Positions 7,175 to 15,968 are shown, counted from the first letter of the stretch. The stretch: DNA of 35,748 nucleotides from Intestinimonas aquisgranensis (GCA_020687605.1 JAJEQY010000031.1:1-35748); one strand, 5' to 3'. Numbers and translations: made by a program. The notes: generated by a model not told the origin, from the sequence alone.

Positions 7175-9708
7175 GCCTTCCCGGGCATTTGAGAACGTTT
7201 CTCTCCGTTGATAAGCCGGGCCAGGGTCCGGTTCAGCACGACGAAGTCGATGGGCTTGGAGATGTGGGCGTCCATGCCCGCCTCCGTGGTCTTGGCAATG
7301 TCCTCAGCGAAGGCGTTGGCGGTGACGGCAATGATGGGCACGGTGGCGGCGTCGGACCGGTCCATGGCCCGGATGGCCTGGGCCGCCTGACAGCCGTCCA
7401 TCTCGGGCATCTGCATATCCATGAGGATGGCGTGGATGGAGTAGGGCGGGCTCTTCTGGAAGGCCTCCACCGCCTCGGCCCCGTTCCCCGCCTGGACCAC
7501 CTCCATGCCGTTCATGGCGAGGATCTCCACGGCGATCTCGCGATTGAGCTCGTTGTCCTCGGCCAGGAGCACCCGCTTGCCGGTGAGGTCCGCCGGCTCC
7601 TCCTCGGGCTGCTCCTTCCGCTCCGGCGCCGGCGTCCGCACCACCTCCATGGGCAGGGTCACCGTAAAGCGGCTCCCCTCTCCCAGGGTGCTCTCCACCG
7701 TGATCTCGCCGCTCATCTGCTGGACCAGGCTCTTGACGATGGGCATGCCCAGGCCGGTGCCGGTGATGCTCTGGGATGCGAAGCGGGTCTCCCGGGCATA
7801 GGGATCGAAGATGTGCTCCAGGAACTGCTCCGACATGCCGATGCCCGTGTCCTCCACGGTGAACTGGTACTTGCTGTGCTGCTGGAAGTCAAACTGCTTC
7901 ACCGTCAGCTCCACCCGGTCTCCGGACTCGCTGTATTTGAAGGCGTTGGAAAGAAGATTGTTGAGGATCTGCCCCAGCTTGTAGGGATCTCCCTCCACCA
8001 CGGCGTCGGTGAGCTCCATCTTCACGGAGAAGTCCCGGTCGTCCTTCCGGGCCATGTCCTGGAACACGGCGGTCAGGTCCTCCACGCACTGCCGCAGGTT
8101 AAAGGGGCGGCAGTCCAGGGTATGGCGGCCCGACTCCAGCCGGGAGAGCTCCAGGATGTCGTTGACGAGGGAGAGCATCTGCTTGCCGGAAAACGCGATC
8201 TTCCGCATGTAGCCGTCCACCTTCTCCCGGTCGTCCCGGTCCCGCTGAGCCAGCTCGGAGAGGCCGATGATGGCGTTGAGGGGGGTGCGCATGTCATGGG
8301 ACATGTTGGAGAAGAAGACGTTTTTGGCTTTGGTGCTCTTCTTGGCCGTCTCCAGGGCTTCCTGGAGGATGTTCATGTGCTGGAGCTGCAGGCGCTTTTC
8401 CAGATCCACCTCCCGAAAACAGAGGATGACCTCGTCGGGAGCCCGGCTGCCGTCATAGAGGGTGCGGATGTTCACCCACTTGTAGACGTCGCCGAAGCGG
8501 CGCTGGTAGTCGCCGCCGTAGTCGGGGATCTTGGCGGCCACCCGCTGCCGGATGCTCTCCAGGGAGAAGGCCAGAGAGAATTCCTGAAACGTCTCCGGAT
8601 CCACCAGGGTGCCCACTGTGCTGAGGAGGCGCTGGTAGTCTCCTGTCTTCGACAGGGCGTCCGCCACATCCGGTGAGGTCTTGATGGCCTCATAGACGCC
8701 GGTTTTGTAGTTGACCCGGTAGATGGCGTAGAAGGAGTCGCTCAGGATGTGGATGGTGGTGTCGGCCTGCCGGATGCGCCGGCTGTTCACCAGGTCCCGG
8801 ATCACCATCACCAGCATAGCCACAATGACCAGCGCGGAAATGCCCACCATCGTCATAACGGGGAGATTGCGCTCCCCCATAAGGACGGTCTGGAATGGGA
8901 TGGTGAGGATGACGGTCCAGCCGTTGCTCATCTCATAATAGTAAGCCCCCCGCTGCACCCCGTCGGGGTCCCGGAAGGAGGCGTCATAGGCCAGCAGAGA
9001 GCCATCCTGGATCCCCTTGAACAGCTCGTCGGTGAAGTACTGGAGCTCCTCGTCGGACGCATCCCACTTGGTGGAGGAATAGAGGAGGGTTCCCTTAGAG
9101 TCGCACAGGTAGAGGGAACCGTCCTCAGGCAGGCTCTTGCTTTCCGCCCGCTCGTGGAAGTTACGCGGGAAGATGTCCATAGCCAGCACGTCGTCGGAGC
9201 CCTCAAATTTTCTGGCCGCGGCGATCACCGGGCTGCCAGTGATGGCGTCGATATAGGCGTCGGTAAAGATGACCTCCCCATCGGCCTCAAGGGCCTGGCG
9301 GTACCAGTCTGTGCCCTGATAGTCATAGCCGTCATCCCCTTCCCAGGGGTTGGCGGCCACGATGGCACCGTCGATGACGGCATAGGGGTCCATGACGTTC
9401 TCCCCTACAATGGCGGTGATCTTGGCAAAATAGCTGTGGAGCCAGGTCTGGATCTCTTCGGTGTCCGCCCCTGAGCTGTTCAGCTCCTCCACATACTGGC
9501 TCCCCAGCTCCAGGAAATTCCGGAAGGTGGTCACTTGGAGCTCCTCCTCGGCGGCATAGCTCTCGGCCAGGGACATACCCAGATCCTGTGTGTTTTGGAG
9601 CAATTTGGCGCGCACCAGGATCACCCAAAAGATGAGCATGCTCACGCACGCGACCATCAGAAGGATGCTTAGCACCGTATTGATAGACCCTCTTTTGCCG
9701 CTGTTCAC
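7171..9708 (-). CDS. Hybrid sensor histidine kinase with extracellular dCache-like sensor
   Basis: A membrane-bound two-component kinase of 845 aa with a receiver domain. In this numbering: TM1 about 9-32; an extracellular region of about 245 aa with dCache-like features (DWYRQALEADG, VIFTDAYIDAITGSPVIAAA); TM2 about 283-305; a PAS-like region about 318-440; HisKA with phospho-His471 (SHDMRTPLN); HATPase with N box (NNLLSNAFKYS), DTGIGM and GTGLGM; and a receiver with acidic pair E717/D718, phospho-Asp764 (LMDMQMPEMDG) and Lys818 (SKP). All catalytic residues are present. The start is the GTG with AAGGAG 8 bases upstream; an ATG at 9774 lies inside the predicted -10 box, so it cannot be used. 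No output regulator is adjacent, so the signal and the target are unknown. Confidence 0.92.
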   Translation of the reverse strand: MNSGKRGSINTVLSILLMVACVSMLIFWVILVRAKLLQNTQDLGMSLAESYAAEEELQVTTFRNFLELGSQYVEELNSSGADTEEIQTWLHSYFAKITAIVGENVMDPYAVIDGAIVAANPWEGDDGYDYQGTDWYRQALEADGEVIFTDAYIDAITGSPVIAAARKFEGSDDVLAMDIFPRNFHERAESKSLPEDGSLYLCDSKGTLLYSSTKWDASDEELQYFTDELFKGIQDGSLLAYDASFRDPDGVQRGAYYYEMSNGWTVILTIPFQTVLMGERNLPVMTMVGISALVIVAMLVMVIRDLVNSRRIRQADTTIHILSDSFYAIYRVNYKTGVYEAIKTSPDVADALSKTGDYQRLLSTVGTLVDPETFQEFSLAFSLESIRQRVAAKIPDYGGDYQRRFGDVYKWVNIRTLYDGSRAPDEVILCFREVDLEKRLQLQHMNILQEALETAKKSTKAKNVFFSNMSHDMRTPLNAIIGLSELAQRDRDDREKVDGYMRKIAFSGKQMLSLVNDILELSRLESGRHTLDCRPFNLRQCVEDLTAVFQDMARKDDRDFSVKMELTDAVVEGDPYKLGQILNNLLSNAFKYSESGDRVELTVKQFDFQQHSKYQFTVEDTGIGMSEQFLEHIFDPYARETRFASQSITGTGLGMPIVKSLVQQMSGEITVESTLGEGSRFTVTLPMEVVRTPAPERKEQPEEEPADLTGKRVLLAEDNELNREIAVEILAMNGMEVVQAGNGAEAVEAFQKSPPYSIHAILMDMQMPEMDGCQAAQAIRAMDRSDAATVPIIAVTANAFAEDIAKTTEAGMDAHISKPIDFVVLNRTLARLINGEKRSQMPGKA

Positions 9709-9769
9709 AGCATTCTCTCCTTTTCTCGCCTGTGCCGCCGGATGCCCCGCCGACTTTTTACATGCTATC

Positions 9770-9798
9770 ATCATACCGCCAAATATCTGGAAAGTAAA
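9770..9798 (-). promoter_or_regulatory. Promoter for the hybrid histidine kinase
   Basis: On the minus strand TTTACT (9798-9793), 17 bases, TATGAT (9775-9770), giving a leader of about 55 bases to the GTG at 9708. Between this promoter and the MarR promoter (9799-9936) I see no gene or clear motif. Confidence 0.55.
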
Positions 9799-9936
9799 CG
9801 AAAATCTGTCTTGATTGATGCAAAAGTCGCCCCCTGCGCTTTGTCGCCGGGAACGGCGCCTGGCCGCAGCGGGATGTACTGATATGCCAGGTTCGGTTTT
9901 TCAGGCCGGACCAGTTCCATTATTTTGCTCCCGCTA

Positions 9937-9985
9937 TTGACAAAACGCATTCCAGCGCATATGATTAACAAAGTTAATTATATGC
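9937..9985 (+). promoter_or_regulatory. MarR promoter with overlapping palindromic operator
   Basis: TTGACA (9937-9942), 17 bases, TATGAT (9960-9965). A 29-base palindrome covers the -10 box and the start of transcription: arms GCATATGATTAAC (9957-9969) and GTTAATTATATGC (9973-9985) around AAA, with one mismatch. Size and symmetry are typical of MarR dimers, so autorepression of the marR/membrane protein unit is likely. Confidence 0.8.
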
Positions 9986-9998
9986 AAAGGAGATCTGC

Positions 9999-10442
9999 AT
10001 GGAGTGGACAGATATGATTCACTATCAGCAGCAGATGCAAAAGATCACACGGTCTTTGCTGCCCAAACGCAAATCCATGCTGACTGTCAGTGAATGCGAG
10101 CTCTTGGCCCATCTGTATTTGCGGCCGGATCAAAATACCCCTGTTCTCCTCAGCCAGGGAAGCGGTATGAAAAAAGAGGCGGTGAGCCGCTGCCTGAAGA
10201 CGCTCTATGAAAAAAATTGTATACGGAAACAGCGGAAAGCCACAGATGAACGAAGCTACCAGATATTTATCACAGAGATCGGCCTTGCTGAATTGAAGAA
10301 GGGCTACGAAAGTATTTTGCAGCCGTTTTATGACCTGTGGCGAAGCTCCGGCAAGGATTTTGAGATGTTCATGTATTATGCGGATCGACTCGCCGCACAG
10401 ATCGAGAAAGGTCAGGAAGATACGGAAGATGAAATTTTATGA
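9999..10442 (+). CDS. MarR-family transcriptional regulator
   Basis: A 147-aa winged-helix regulator. The N-terminal helix (MEWTDMIHYQQQMQKI) serves for dimerisation; the HTH covers LTVSECELLAHLYLR to GMKKEAVSRCLKTLYEKN, and the wing is IRKQRKATDERSYQIFIT, with the Asp-Glu-Arg typical of the MarR wing. A long C-terminal helix completes the dimer interface. The start has AAAGGAG 7-8 bases upstream. The gene overlaps the following membrane protein by 14 bases and has a palindrome over its promoter. MarR proteins of this layout usually repress a neighbouring transporter and let go on binding a small phenolic or toxic ligand; the ligand here is unknown. Its codon use is more AT-rich than that of the neighbours, which may point to transfer. 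Confidence 0.9.
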   Translation: MEWTDMIHYQQQMQKITRSLLPKRKSMLTVSECELLAHLYLRPDQNTPVLLSQGSGMKKEAVSRCLKTLYEKNCIRKQRKATDERSYQIFITEIGLAELKKGYESILQPFYDLWRSSGKDFEMFMYYADRLAAQIEKGQEDTEDEIL

Positions 10443-11493
10443 TGCGCTGCAAATGGACCCTGCCATACTCAAACGAAAAATTGCCGCTTGCGGCACAAAG
10501 CAGGAACAGATGTATTACTGGGTGGCCATGGCCACACGTTCTGTCTTGATTGTGGCGTTTGCCATTGTATTCATCAGCTTGCTGTCCGGCGTGTTTGGCT
10601 CCGACAATACCCCGATGGCGGTGGCGTTGTTTTGCATCCTGCTGGGCATTCGTTTTGTCAATTTTGAGTACTGTATCGGAGACTCACTCCTGGCTCTGGC
10701 GGCGGCATTGGCGATTCTGGTGCTGGCACCCAGCGCAGCGGCGATACTCCCGCCGCTTTTTTTGATCCCACTGCACTTCGTCTCCTTTTTTGCGCTTCTT
10801 TCTCTCACAACTCAGCGGCCTGAGATGGGAAACGGCGGTTTATACAGTTTTGCCTATATTTATTTGACGGGCAATCCTGTCGCCGGAGAGGCTCTGATCC
10901 GCCGTGGACTTCTGGCGCTGGCAGGTTACCTGCTCTGCGGCACCATCCTGTTTCTCAAGCACCGGCACCAACACAAAACGGTTCGATTCCATCATGTGGT
11001 ACGGAGGTTTGATCTGTCCAAGCCCGTCTGCCTGTGGCAGCTGCGCATGGCGCTCGGCGTAAGCCTGGTCATGACAGCCGGACAGGTCTTTGGCGTAGAG
11101 CGGTTTATGTGGATGGGATTTGCCTGCGGGTCTCTGTTGTCGGAATATCCATATTCCGGTAATGCATTCGTCCGCTTCCGGCAGCGGATTACAGGGGCTG
11201 TCGCCGGTTCCTGCCTGTTTTTTCTTCTGTATTTGGCAATTCCTGAGTCCCTCCATTCACTGCTGGGACCGCTGGGCGGGTTGTGCCTGGGCTTTTGCAC
11301 GGATTACCGGTATAAGACGGCAATGAACTGCCTGGGCGCGCTGATGCTGGGGGCAGGGATCTATGGGCTCCAGGGCGCTGTGATCCTGCGCATCACAGAT
11401 ACCCTTCTGGGCGCTGCCTTCGGTCTGGCTTTCGCGGCGATTTTTCACCGGCTGGTGGCGCTCCGGTTCCTGCCCGCCCCAAACGCAGAGTAA
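10429..11493 (+). CDS. FUSC-like integral membrane protein, putative efflux
   Basis: A 354-aa protein with two sets of membrane segments in a duplicated arrangement, as in the FUSC / aromatic acid exporter-like family. The first set is TRSVLIVAFAIVFISLLSGV, then segments up to HFVSFFALLSL and LLALAGYLLCGTILF. After a cytoplasmic loop (KHRHQHKTVRFHHVVRRFD) a second set begins at LRMALGVSLVMTAGQVFG and contains WMGFACGSLLSEYPYSGNAF. The second set starts with the Arg-Met-Ala-Leu pattern usual for the family. The start MKFYDALQMD overlaps the marR end; AGGAAG lies about 9 bases upstream. Context with MarR suggests inducible export of a small toxic compound. The transported compound and the energy source are not visible, so the family call is moderate. 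Confidence 0.72.
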   Translation: MKFYDALQMDPAILKRKIAACGTKQEQMYYWVAMATRSVLIVAFAIVFISLLSGVFGSDNTPMAVALFCILLGIRFVNFEYCIGDSLLALAAALAILVLAPSAAAILPPLFLIPLHFVSFFALLSLTTQRPEMGNGGLYSFAYIYLTGNPVAGEALIRRGLLALAGYLLCGTILFLKHRHQHKTVRFHHVVRRFDLSKPVCLWQLRMALGVSLVMTAGQVFGVERFMWMGFACGSLLSEYPYSGNAFVRFRQRITGAVAGSCLFFLLYLAIPESLHSLLGPLGGLCLGFCTDYRYKTAMNCLGALMLGAGIYGLQGAVILRITDTLLGAAFGLAFAAIFHRLVALRFLPAPNAE

Positions 11494-11555
11494 CCTTTCA
11501 AGTAAAGCCATAATCTCCACAAGGATATACGCCTGAAGGCTGCCTCCGACACAAG

Positions 11556-11598
11556 AAAACCCCCGCACATTCCCGTTTGGGGAATGTGCGGGGGTTTT
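11556..11598. terminator. Bidirectional terminator between FUSC-like gene and ppdK
   Basis: A 19-bp perfect stem (11556-11574 with 11580-11598), AAAACCCCCGCACATTCCC on one side, ends in TTTT on both strands. It can stop transcription of both convergent genes. The rest of the gap (11599-11717) holds no recognisable gene; its ppdK-proximal part is unexplained. Confidence 0.92.
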
Positions 11599-11717
11599 GG
11601 CATTCAGACAGTAACCTCCACGGTCAAATCCGGTCATTTTGACGGTTCGATACCGCATCCACGGAATTTAGAGGGCTTGCACCTCGTCAAATCCGATGGT
11701 GATGACAGAACGCTTCC

Positions 11718-14345
11718 TTACCGGGGATTCTTGATGGCGGCCTGAGCGGCGGCCAGACGGGCGATGGGCACACGGAAGGGAGAGCAGGAGACGTAGGTCA
11801 GGCCGACCTTGTGGCAGAACTCCACAGAGGTGGGGTCGCCGCCGTGCTCGCCGCAGATACCCATGTGCATCTCGGGACGGGTGGCCTTGCCGGCCTTGAC
11901 GGCCATCTCCACCAGCTTGCCCACGCCGTTCTGATCCAGGTGAGCGAAGGGATCGGACTCGTAGATCTTCTTGTCGTAGTAGTAGCCCAGGAACTTGCCG
12001 GCGTCGTCACGGCTGAAGCCGAAGGTCAGCTGGGTGAGGTCGTTGGTGCCGAAGGAGAAGAACTCAGCCTCGGTGGCGATCTCACCGGCCAGCAGGGCGG
12101 CGCGGGGATCCTCGATCATGGTGCCCACCTCATACTTGAGGTCGATGCCGGACTCGGCGATGATCCGGTCGGCGGTGCTCACCACGACCTCCTTGACGTA
12201 CTTCATCTCCTTGACGTCGGTGGTCAGGGGGATCATGATCTCGGGCTTGATGGTGTACTGGCCCTTCTTGGTGACGTTGATGGCGGCGTTGATGACAGCG
12301 GTGGTCTGCATCTCGGCGATCTCAGGATAGGCAACAGCCAGACGGCAGCCGCGGAAGCCCATCATGGGGTTGACCTCGTGGAGGGAGGCCACAACCTCGG
12401 TGAGCCGCTCGGCGGTGATGCCCATGTCGGCAGCCAGCTCGGCGATGTCCTCAGCCTTGGTGGGCAGGAACTCGTGGAGCGGGGGATCCAGGTAGCGGAT
12501 GACCACCGGACGCTCGCCCATGACCTCGTAGATACCCTCGAAGTCGCCCTGCTGATAGGGCAGCAGCTTGGCCAGAGCCTTCTTGCGCTCCTCGGTGTTC
12601 TCGGCCACGATCATCTCACGGACGGCCTTGATGCGGTCGCCCTCGAAGAACATGTGCTCGGTACGGACCAGGCCGATGCCCTGGGCGCCGAAGGCCACAG
12701 CCTGCTTGGCGTCGCGGGGGGTGTCGGCGTTGGTGTAGACGCCCAGCTGACGGTACTTGTCAGCCCAGCCCATCAGGCGGCCGAAGTAGCCGGAACCGGG
12801 ATCGGCGGGCACGGTGGCCACAGCCTCACCGTAGATGTTGCCGGTGGAGCCGTCCAGGGAGATCCAGTCGCCCTCCTTGTAGACCTTGCCGGCCAGGGTG
12901 AACTGCTTGGCGGCATAGTCCACCACGATGTCGCCGCAGCCGGACACGCAGCAGGTGCCCATGCCGCGGGCCACCACGGCGGCGTGAGAGGTCATACCGC
13001 CGCGGACGGTGAGGATACCCTGGGAGACCTGCATGCCCTCGATGTCCTCAGGAGAGGTCTCCAGACGGACCAGGACGACCTTCTCGCCGCGGGCGGCCCA
13101 CTCCTTGGCCTCCTCGGCGGTGAAGACCACGCGGCCGCAGGCGGCGCCGGGAGAGGCGGCCAGGCCCTTGCCCACCACGGCGGCCTTCTTCAGGGCCTCG
13201 GCGTCGAAGGTGGGGTGCAGCAGGGCGTCGAGCTGCTTGGGCTCCACGCGGCACACGGCCTCCTTCTCGTCGATCATGCCCTCGTCCACCAGGTCCACGG
13301 CCACCTTCAGGGCGGCGGCGGCGGTGCGCTTGCCGTTACGGGTCTGGAGCATGTACAGCTTACCATCCTCGATGGTGAACTCCATGTCCTGCATATCCTT
13401 GTAGTGCTGCTCCAGGCGGTTGGCGATGTCGGCGAACTGATCGTACACGCCGGGCATCTCCTCCTGCAGCTTGCTGATGGGAGAGGGGGTACGCACGCCG
13501 GCCACCACGTCCTCGCCCTGGGCGTTGATGAGGTACTCACCAAACAGAGCCTTCTCACCGGTGGCGGGGTTGCGGGTGAAGGCCACGCCGGTGCCGGAGT
13601 TGTTGCCGGAGTTGCCGAACACCATGGACTGGACGTTGACGGCGGTGCCCCAGTCGTAGGGGATCTCGTTCATGCGGCGGTAGACGTTGGCCCGGGGGTT
13701 GTCCCAGGAACGGAACACGGCCTTGACGGCCTCCATCAGCTGGACCTTGGGGTCCTGGGGGAAGTCCACGCCCTTCTCGGCCTTGTAGAACTCCTTGAAG
13801 CGGACCACCAGCTCCTTCATGTCGTCGGCATCCAGCTCCACGTCCTGCTTGACGCCCTTCTTGTCCTTCAGGTCGTCGATGATCTCCTCAAAACGCTTCT
13901 TGGAGAGCTCCATGACCACGTCGGAGAACATCTGAATGAAGCGGCGGTAGGAATCATAGGCAAAGCGGGGGTTGCCAGTCTTGGCGGCAAAGCCCTCCAC
14001 AGCCACGTCGTTGAGACCCAGGTTGAGGATGGTATCCATCATACCGGGCATGGAGGCGCGGGCGCCGGAGCGCACGGACACCAGCAGGGGGTTGGTGGTG
14101 GAACCGAACTGCTTGCCGGTCTTCTCCTCCAGCTTGGCCAGGTGCTCCATGATCTCGGCCTCGATCTCAGGAGCGATGGTGCGGCCATCGTTGTAGTACT
14201 GGGTGCAGGCCTCGGTGGTCACGGTAAAGCCCTGGGGCACAGGCATGCCCAGGTTAGACATCTCCGCCAGGTTGGCGCCCTTGCCGCCCAGCAGCTCACG
14301 CATGGAGCCGTTGCCCTCGGAGAAGTCGTAGACAAATTTTGCCAT
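11718..14345 (-). CDS. ppdK: Pyruvate, phosphate dikinase
   Basis: Interconverts pyruvate, ATP and phosphate with phosphoenolpyruvate, AMP and pyrophosphate in the cytoplasm; in anaerobic Clostridia it serves glycolysis or gluconeogenesis with PPi. The protein has 875 aa, the normal family length. The N-terminal ATP-grasp part shows GGKGANLAEMSNLGMPVPQG, SVRSGARASMPGMMDTILNL and TRNPATGEKALFGEYL. The central swivelling domain carries the phospho-His (GGMTSHAAVVARGMG, near residue 455). The C-terminal PEP/pyruvate barrel shows VRTEHMFF, MGFRGCRL, FGTNDLTQ and CGEHGGDP with the catalytic Cys. The start MAKFVYDFSEGNG has AAGGAGG about 8 bases upstream. It is a single gene with its own promoter and shares a terminator with the opposite gene. 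No neighbouring regulatory kinase/phosphatase is visible. Confidence 0.98.
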   Translation of the reverse strand: MAKFVYDFSEGNGSMRELLGGKGANLAEMSNLGMPVPQGFTVTTEACTQYYNDGRTIAPEIEAEIMEHLAKLEEKTGKQFGSTTNPLLVSVRSGARASMPGMMDTILNLGLNDVAVEGFAAKTGNPRFAYDSYRRFIQMFSDVVMELSKKRFEEIIDDLKDKKGVKQDVELDADDMKELVVRFKEFYKAEKGVDFPQDPKVQLMEAVKAVFRSWDNPRANVYRRMNEIPYDWGTAVNVQSMVFGNSGNNSGTGVAFTRNPATGEKALFGEYLINAQGEDVVAGVRTPSPISKLQEEMPGVYDQFADIANRLEQHYKDMQDMEFTIEDGKLYMLQTRNGKRTAAAALKVAVDLVDEGMIDEKEAVCRVEPKQLDALLHPTFDAEALKKAAVVGKGLAASPGAACGRVVFTAEEAKEWAARGEKVVLVRLETSPEDIEGMQVSQGILTVRGGMTSHAAVVARGMGTCCVSGCGDIVVDYAAKQFTLAGKVYKEGDWISLDGSTGNIYGEAVATVPADPGSGYFGRLMGWADKYRQLGVYTNADTPRDAKQAVAFGAQGIGLVRTEHMFFEGDRIKAVREMIVAENTEERKKALAKLLPYQQGDFEGIYEVMGERPVVIRYLDPPLHEFLPTKAEDIAELAADMGITAERLTEVVASLHEVNPMMGFRGCRLAVAYPEIAEMQTTAVINAAINVTKKGQYTIKPEIMIPLTTDVKEMKYVKEVVVSTADRIIAESGIDLKYEVGTMIEDPRAALLAGEIATEAEFFSFGTNDLTQLTFGFSRDDAGKFLGYYYDKKIYESDPFAHLDQNGVGKLVEMAVKAGKATRPEMHMGICGEHGGDPTSVEFCHKVGLTYVSCSPFRVPIARLAAAQAAIKNPR

Positions 14346-14398
14346 TGGTTCGTCCTCCTTATTGAAGTTCAAAAGTCGATTTGGTATCGCTTGCCACA

Positions 14399-14426
14399 AT
14401 TATACCATTCCGATAGAAAATTGCAA
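14399..14426 (-). promoter_or_regulatory. Extended -10 promoter for ppdK
   Basis: On the minus strand TTGCAA (14426-14421), 16 bases, TATAAT (14404-14399), with TG one base before the -10 (extended -10). It lies between the nitroreductase stop and ppdK, so ppdK has its own start of transcription. Confidence 0.7.
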
Positions 14427-14447
14427 CAAAACTTTCTCTGACTTTGG

Positions 14448-15200
14448 TTATTTTTCCGTGGCAAGCTCCGCCACTCGTTCCAGGTCTTGGAGATACTCCC
14501 CCACAGAACGGCTCATCTCCCTGGAAAAGTCCGATTCGTACTTGCGATGGCAGAAGGCGGAGAGGAAGCCCTCGAAGCTCTGGCCGCCGCAGCGGTCCCG
14601 GAACATGGTCCGGAGGGCGGCCTCGTCCAGGCGGCGGTATCCATTTTCGTGGACGATGAAGGACTGGTCGAACCGTTCCGGCTTTTTCCGCTCCTTTTGC
14701 TGCTGGGTGGGCCAGCCCAGCACCAGCATACAGGCGGGGAAGACCCAGGGGGGCAGATGTAAAAGCTTGCGCTGATCCTCATACCGCTCCATGATGTCCC
14801 CGATGTAGCAGGAGCCCAGTCCCAGGCTCTGGGCGGCCACTACGGCGTTCTGGGCGGCGATGGCGGCGTCGGTGACAGCCAGCATCAGGTCGCCGGGGCC
14901 GGGGCGCCGGGGGGAGAGCCCCGCCGCCCGGTAGGCGTCATACCAGCGCAGGCAGTCGGCGCAGAAGACCAGGACCACCGAGGCCTGGGCGATGAAGGGC
15001 TGGTGGTCACAGGTCTCGGCCAGGGCCTCCTTGAGGGCCTGGTCGGTGATGTCCAGGATGGTGTAGAGCTGCTGACAGCCGGCGGTAGGCGCCTGGGCGG
15101 CGGCGGCCAGAATCTCCGCCTTCAGCTCCGCCGGCACGGGGCGGTCCTCAAAGGCCCGCACCGACTTTCGGTCGTAAAGGCTCTGTATGATCTCATTCAC
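14448..15200 (-). CDS. Nitroreductase-family flavoprotein
   Basis: A 250-aa FMN-dependent oxidoreductase of the NfsA/FRP-like branch. Visible are the N-terminal FMN phosphate-binding RKSVRAFEDRPVP (R11, S13, R15 pattern), the APTAGCQQLY stretch, and the central dimer-helix block DAAIAAQNAVVAAQSLGLGSC with YIGDI after it, followed by PACMLVLGWP. These are the marks of NAD(P)H- or ferredoxin-dependent reductases acting on nitro, quinone or flavin substrates. The true substrate cannot be read. Start GTG; GGAGGTG sits 12 bases upstream inside the end of the ferredoxin gene, only 3 bases separate the two genes, so they form one operon and the ferredoxin may be the electron donor. Confidence 0.88.
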   Translation of the reverse strand: MNEIIQSLYDRKSVRAFEDRPVPAELKAEILAAAAQAPTAGCQQLYTILDITDQALKEALAETCDHQPFIAQASVVLVFCADCLRWYDAYRAAGLSPRRPGPGDLMLAVTDAAIAAQNAVVAAQSLGLGSCYIGDIMERYEDQRKLLHLPPWVFPACMLVLGWPTQQQKERKKPERFDQSFIVHENGYRRLDEAALRTMFRDRCGGQSFEGFLSAFCHRKYESDFSREMSRSVGEYLQDLERVAELATEK

Positions 15201-15203
15201 GGC

Positions 15204-15968
15204 TTAAAAGAACACCTCCGGCTCCCGGCGCTTGGCGCACTTGGCCTCAAAGCCTCTTGCGGCGGTCTCATAGGCCTCCCCCCGGTACTGCCGGGTCTGG
15301 GTGGGACAGAGGTAGATGCAGGCGCCGCAGGAGATACACTTGTCGTTGTCGGTGACCCAGGGGGTCTCCTTGGGAATGGCGCCGGCGGGGCAGGCGTTGG
15401 CGCAGGCGTTGCACTTCATGCACCGGTCCCCGGCGGAGGGGTGGAAGGGCACCCGCTTGTGGGAGGGCAGGTCATGGCTGCCCTTGATGGCAATGGGGGC
15501 ATGGTCCCCGCTGGGGTTGTAGGCGGACAGGATCTCCCGGCAGCGCTTGCCGAAGTCGGCCATGGCGGCCAGATCGGCCTCGTCGGGCCGGCCGGCGGCC
15601 ACGTGGTCGAAGATGGAGTGCCGGCCGATGAAGGCGCCGGCGGCCACCACGTGGAAGCCGTTCCCCTCCAGCAGGTCCTGGAGCTCGGTGAGGGCGTCGT
15701 CGTAGTCCCGGTTGCCGTACACCGCCACGGCGATGGCCGGGCCGCCGTGGCCCTTCAGGTGGGCGGAGAGCTGTTCGAAGCAGTGCTGGGGGATGCGCCC
15801 GGCGTAGACCGGCATGGTCACCAGCACCGGCTCCTCCGCCGGCACCTCCAGGTCCTCGGTGAGGGGACGGCCCAGCAGGTCCCGCTCCTGCACCGGTCCC
15901 TCGTGGCCGGCAATGGCCCGGGCCGTTTTTTTCGTGGTTCCTCTGGGGCTGAAGAAGATCGAGATCAT
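15204..15968 (-). CDS. EFR1-type flavodoxin/ferredoxin fusion protein
   Basis: A 254-aa electron carrier. The N-terminal half is flavodoxin-like (MISIFFSPRGTTKKTARAIA, FMN-phosphate loop; later VTMPVYAGRIP and AVAVYGNRDYDDALTEL). The C-terminal quarter holds two [4Fe-4S] motifs: CMKCNACANACP and CISCGACIYLCP, each C-x2-C-x2-C-x3-C. Members of this family are soluble, anaerobic redox proteins. The start at MISIFFSPRG has AAAGGTGG 8 bases upstream and fits the flavodoxin fold; an ATG ten codons upstream is possible. It is followed 3 bases later by the nitroreductase gene and follows yitT by about 50 bases. It probably transfers electrons to the nitroreductase; the partner and potential are inferred. 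Confidence 0.9.
   Translation of the reverse strand: MISIFFSPRGTTKKTARAIAGHEGPVQERDLLGRPLTEDLEVPAEEPVLVTMPVYAGRIPQHCFEQLSAHLKGHGGPAIAVAVYGNRDYDDALTELQDLLEGNGFHVVAAGAFIGRHSIFDHVAAGRPDEADLAAMADFGKRCREILSAYNPSGDHAPIAIKGSHDLPSHKRVPFHPSAGDRCMKCNACANACPAGAIPKETPWVTDNDKCISCGACIYLCPTQTRQYRGEAYETAARGFEAKCAKRREPEVFF

Noticed and set aside
11811..14441. An 876-codon open frame antisense to ppdK
   Set aside because: Compositional shadow rich in His/Gly/Leu/Val; no ribosome site and no domain. ppdK is unambiguous.
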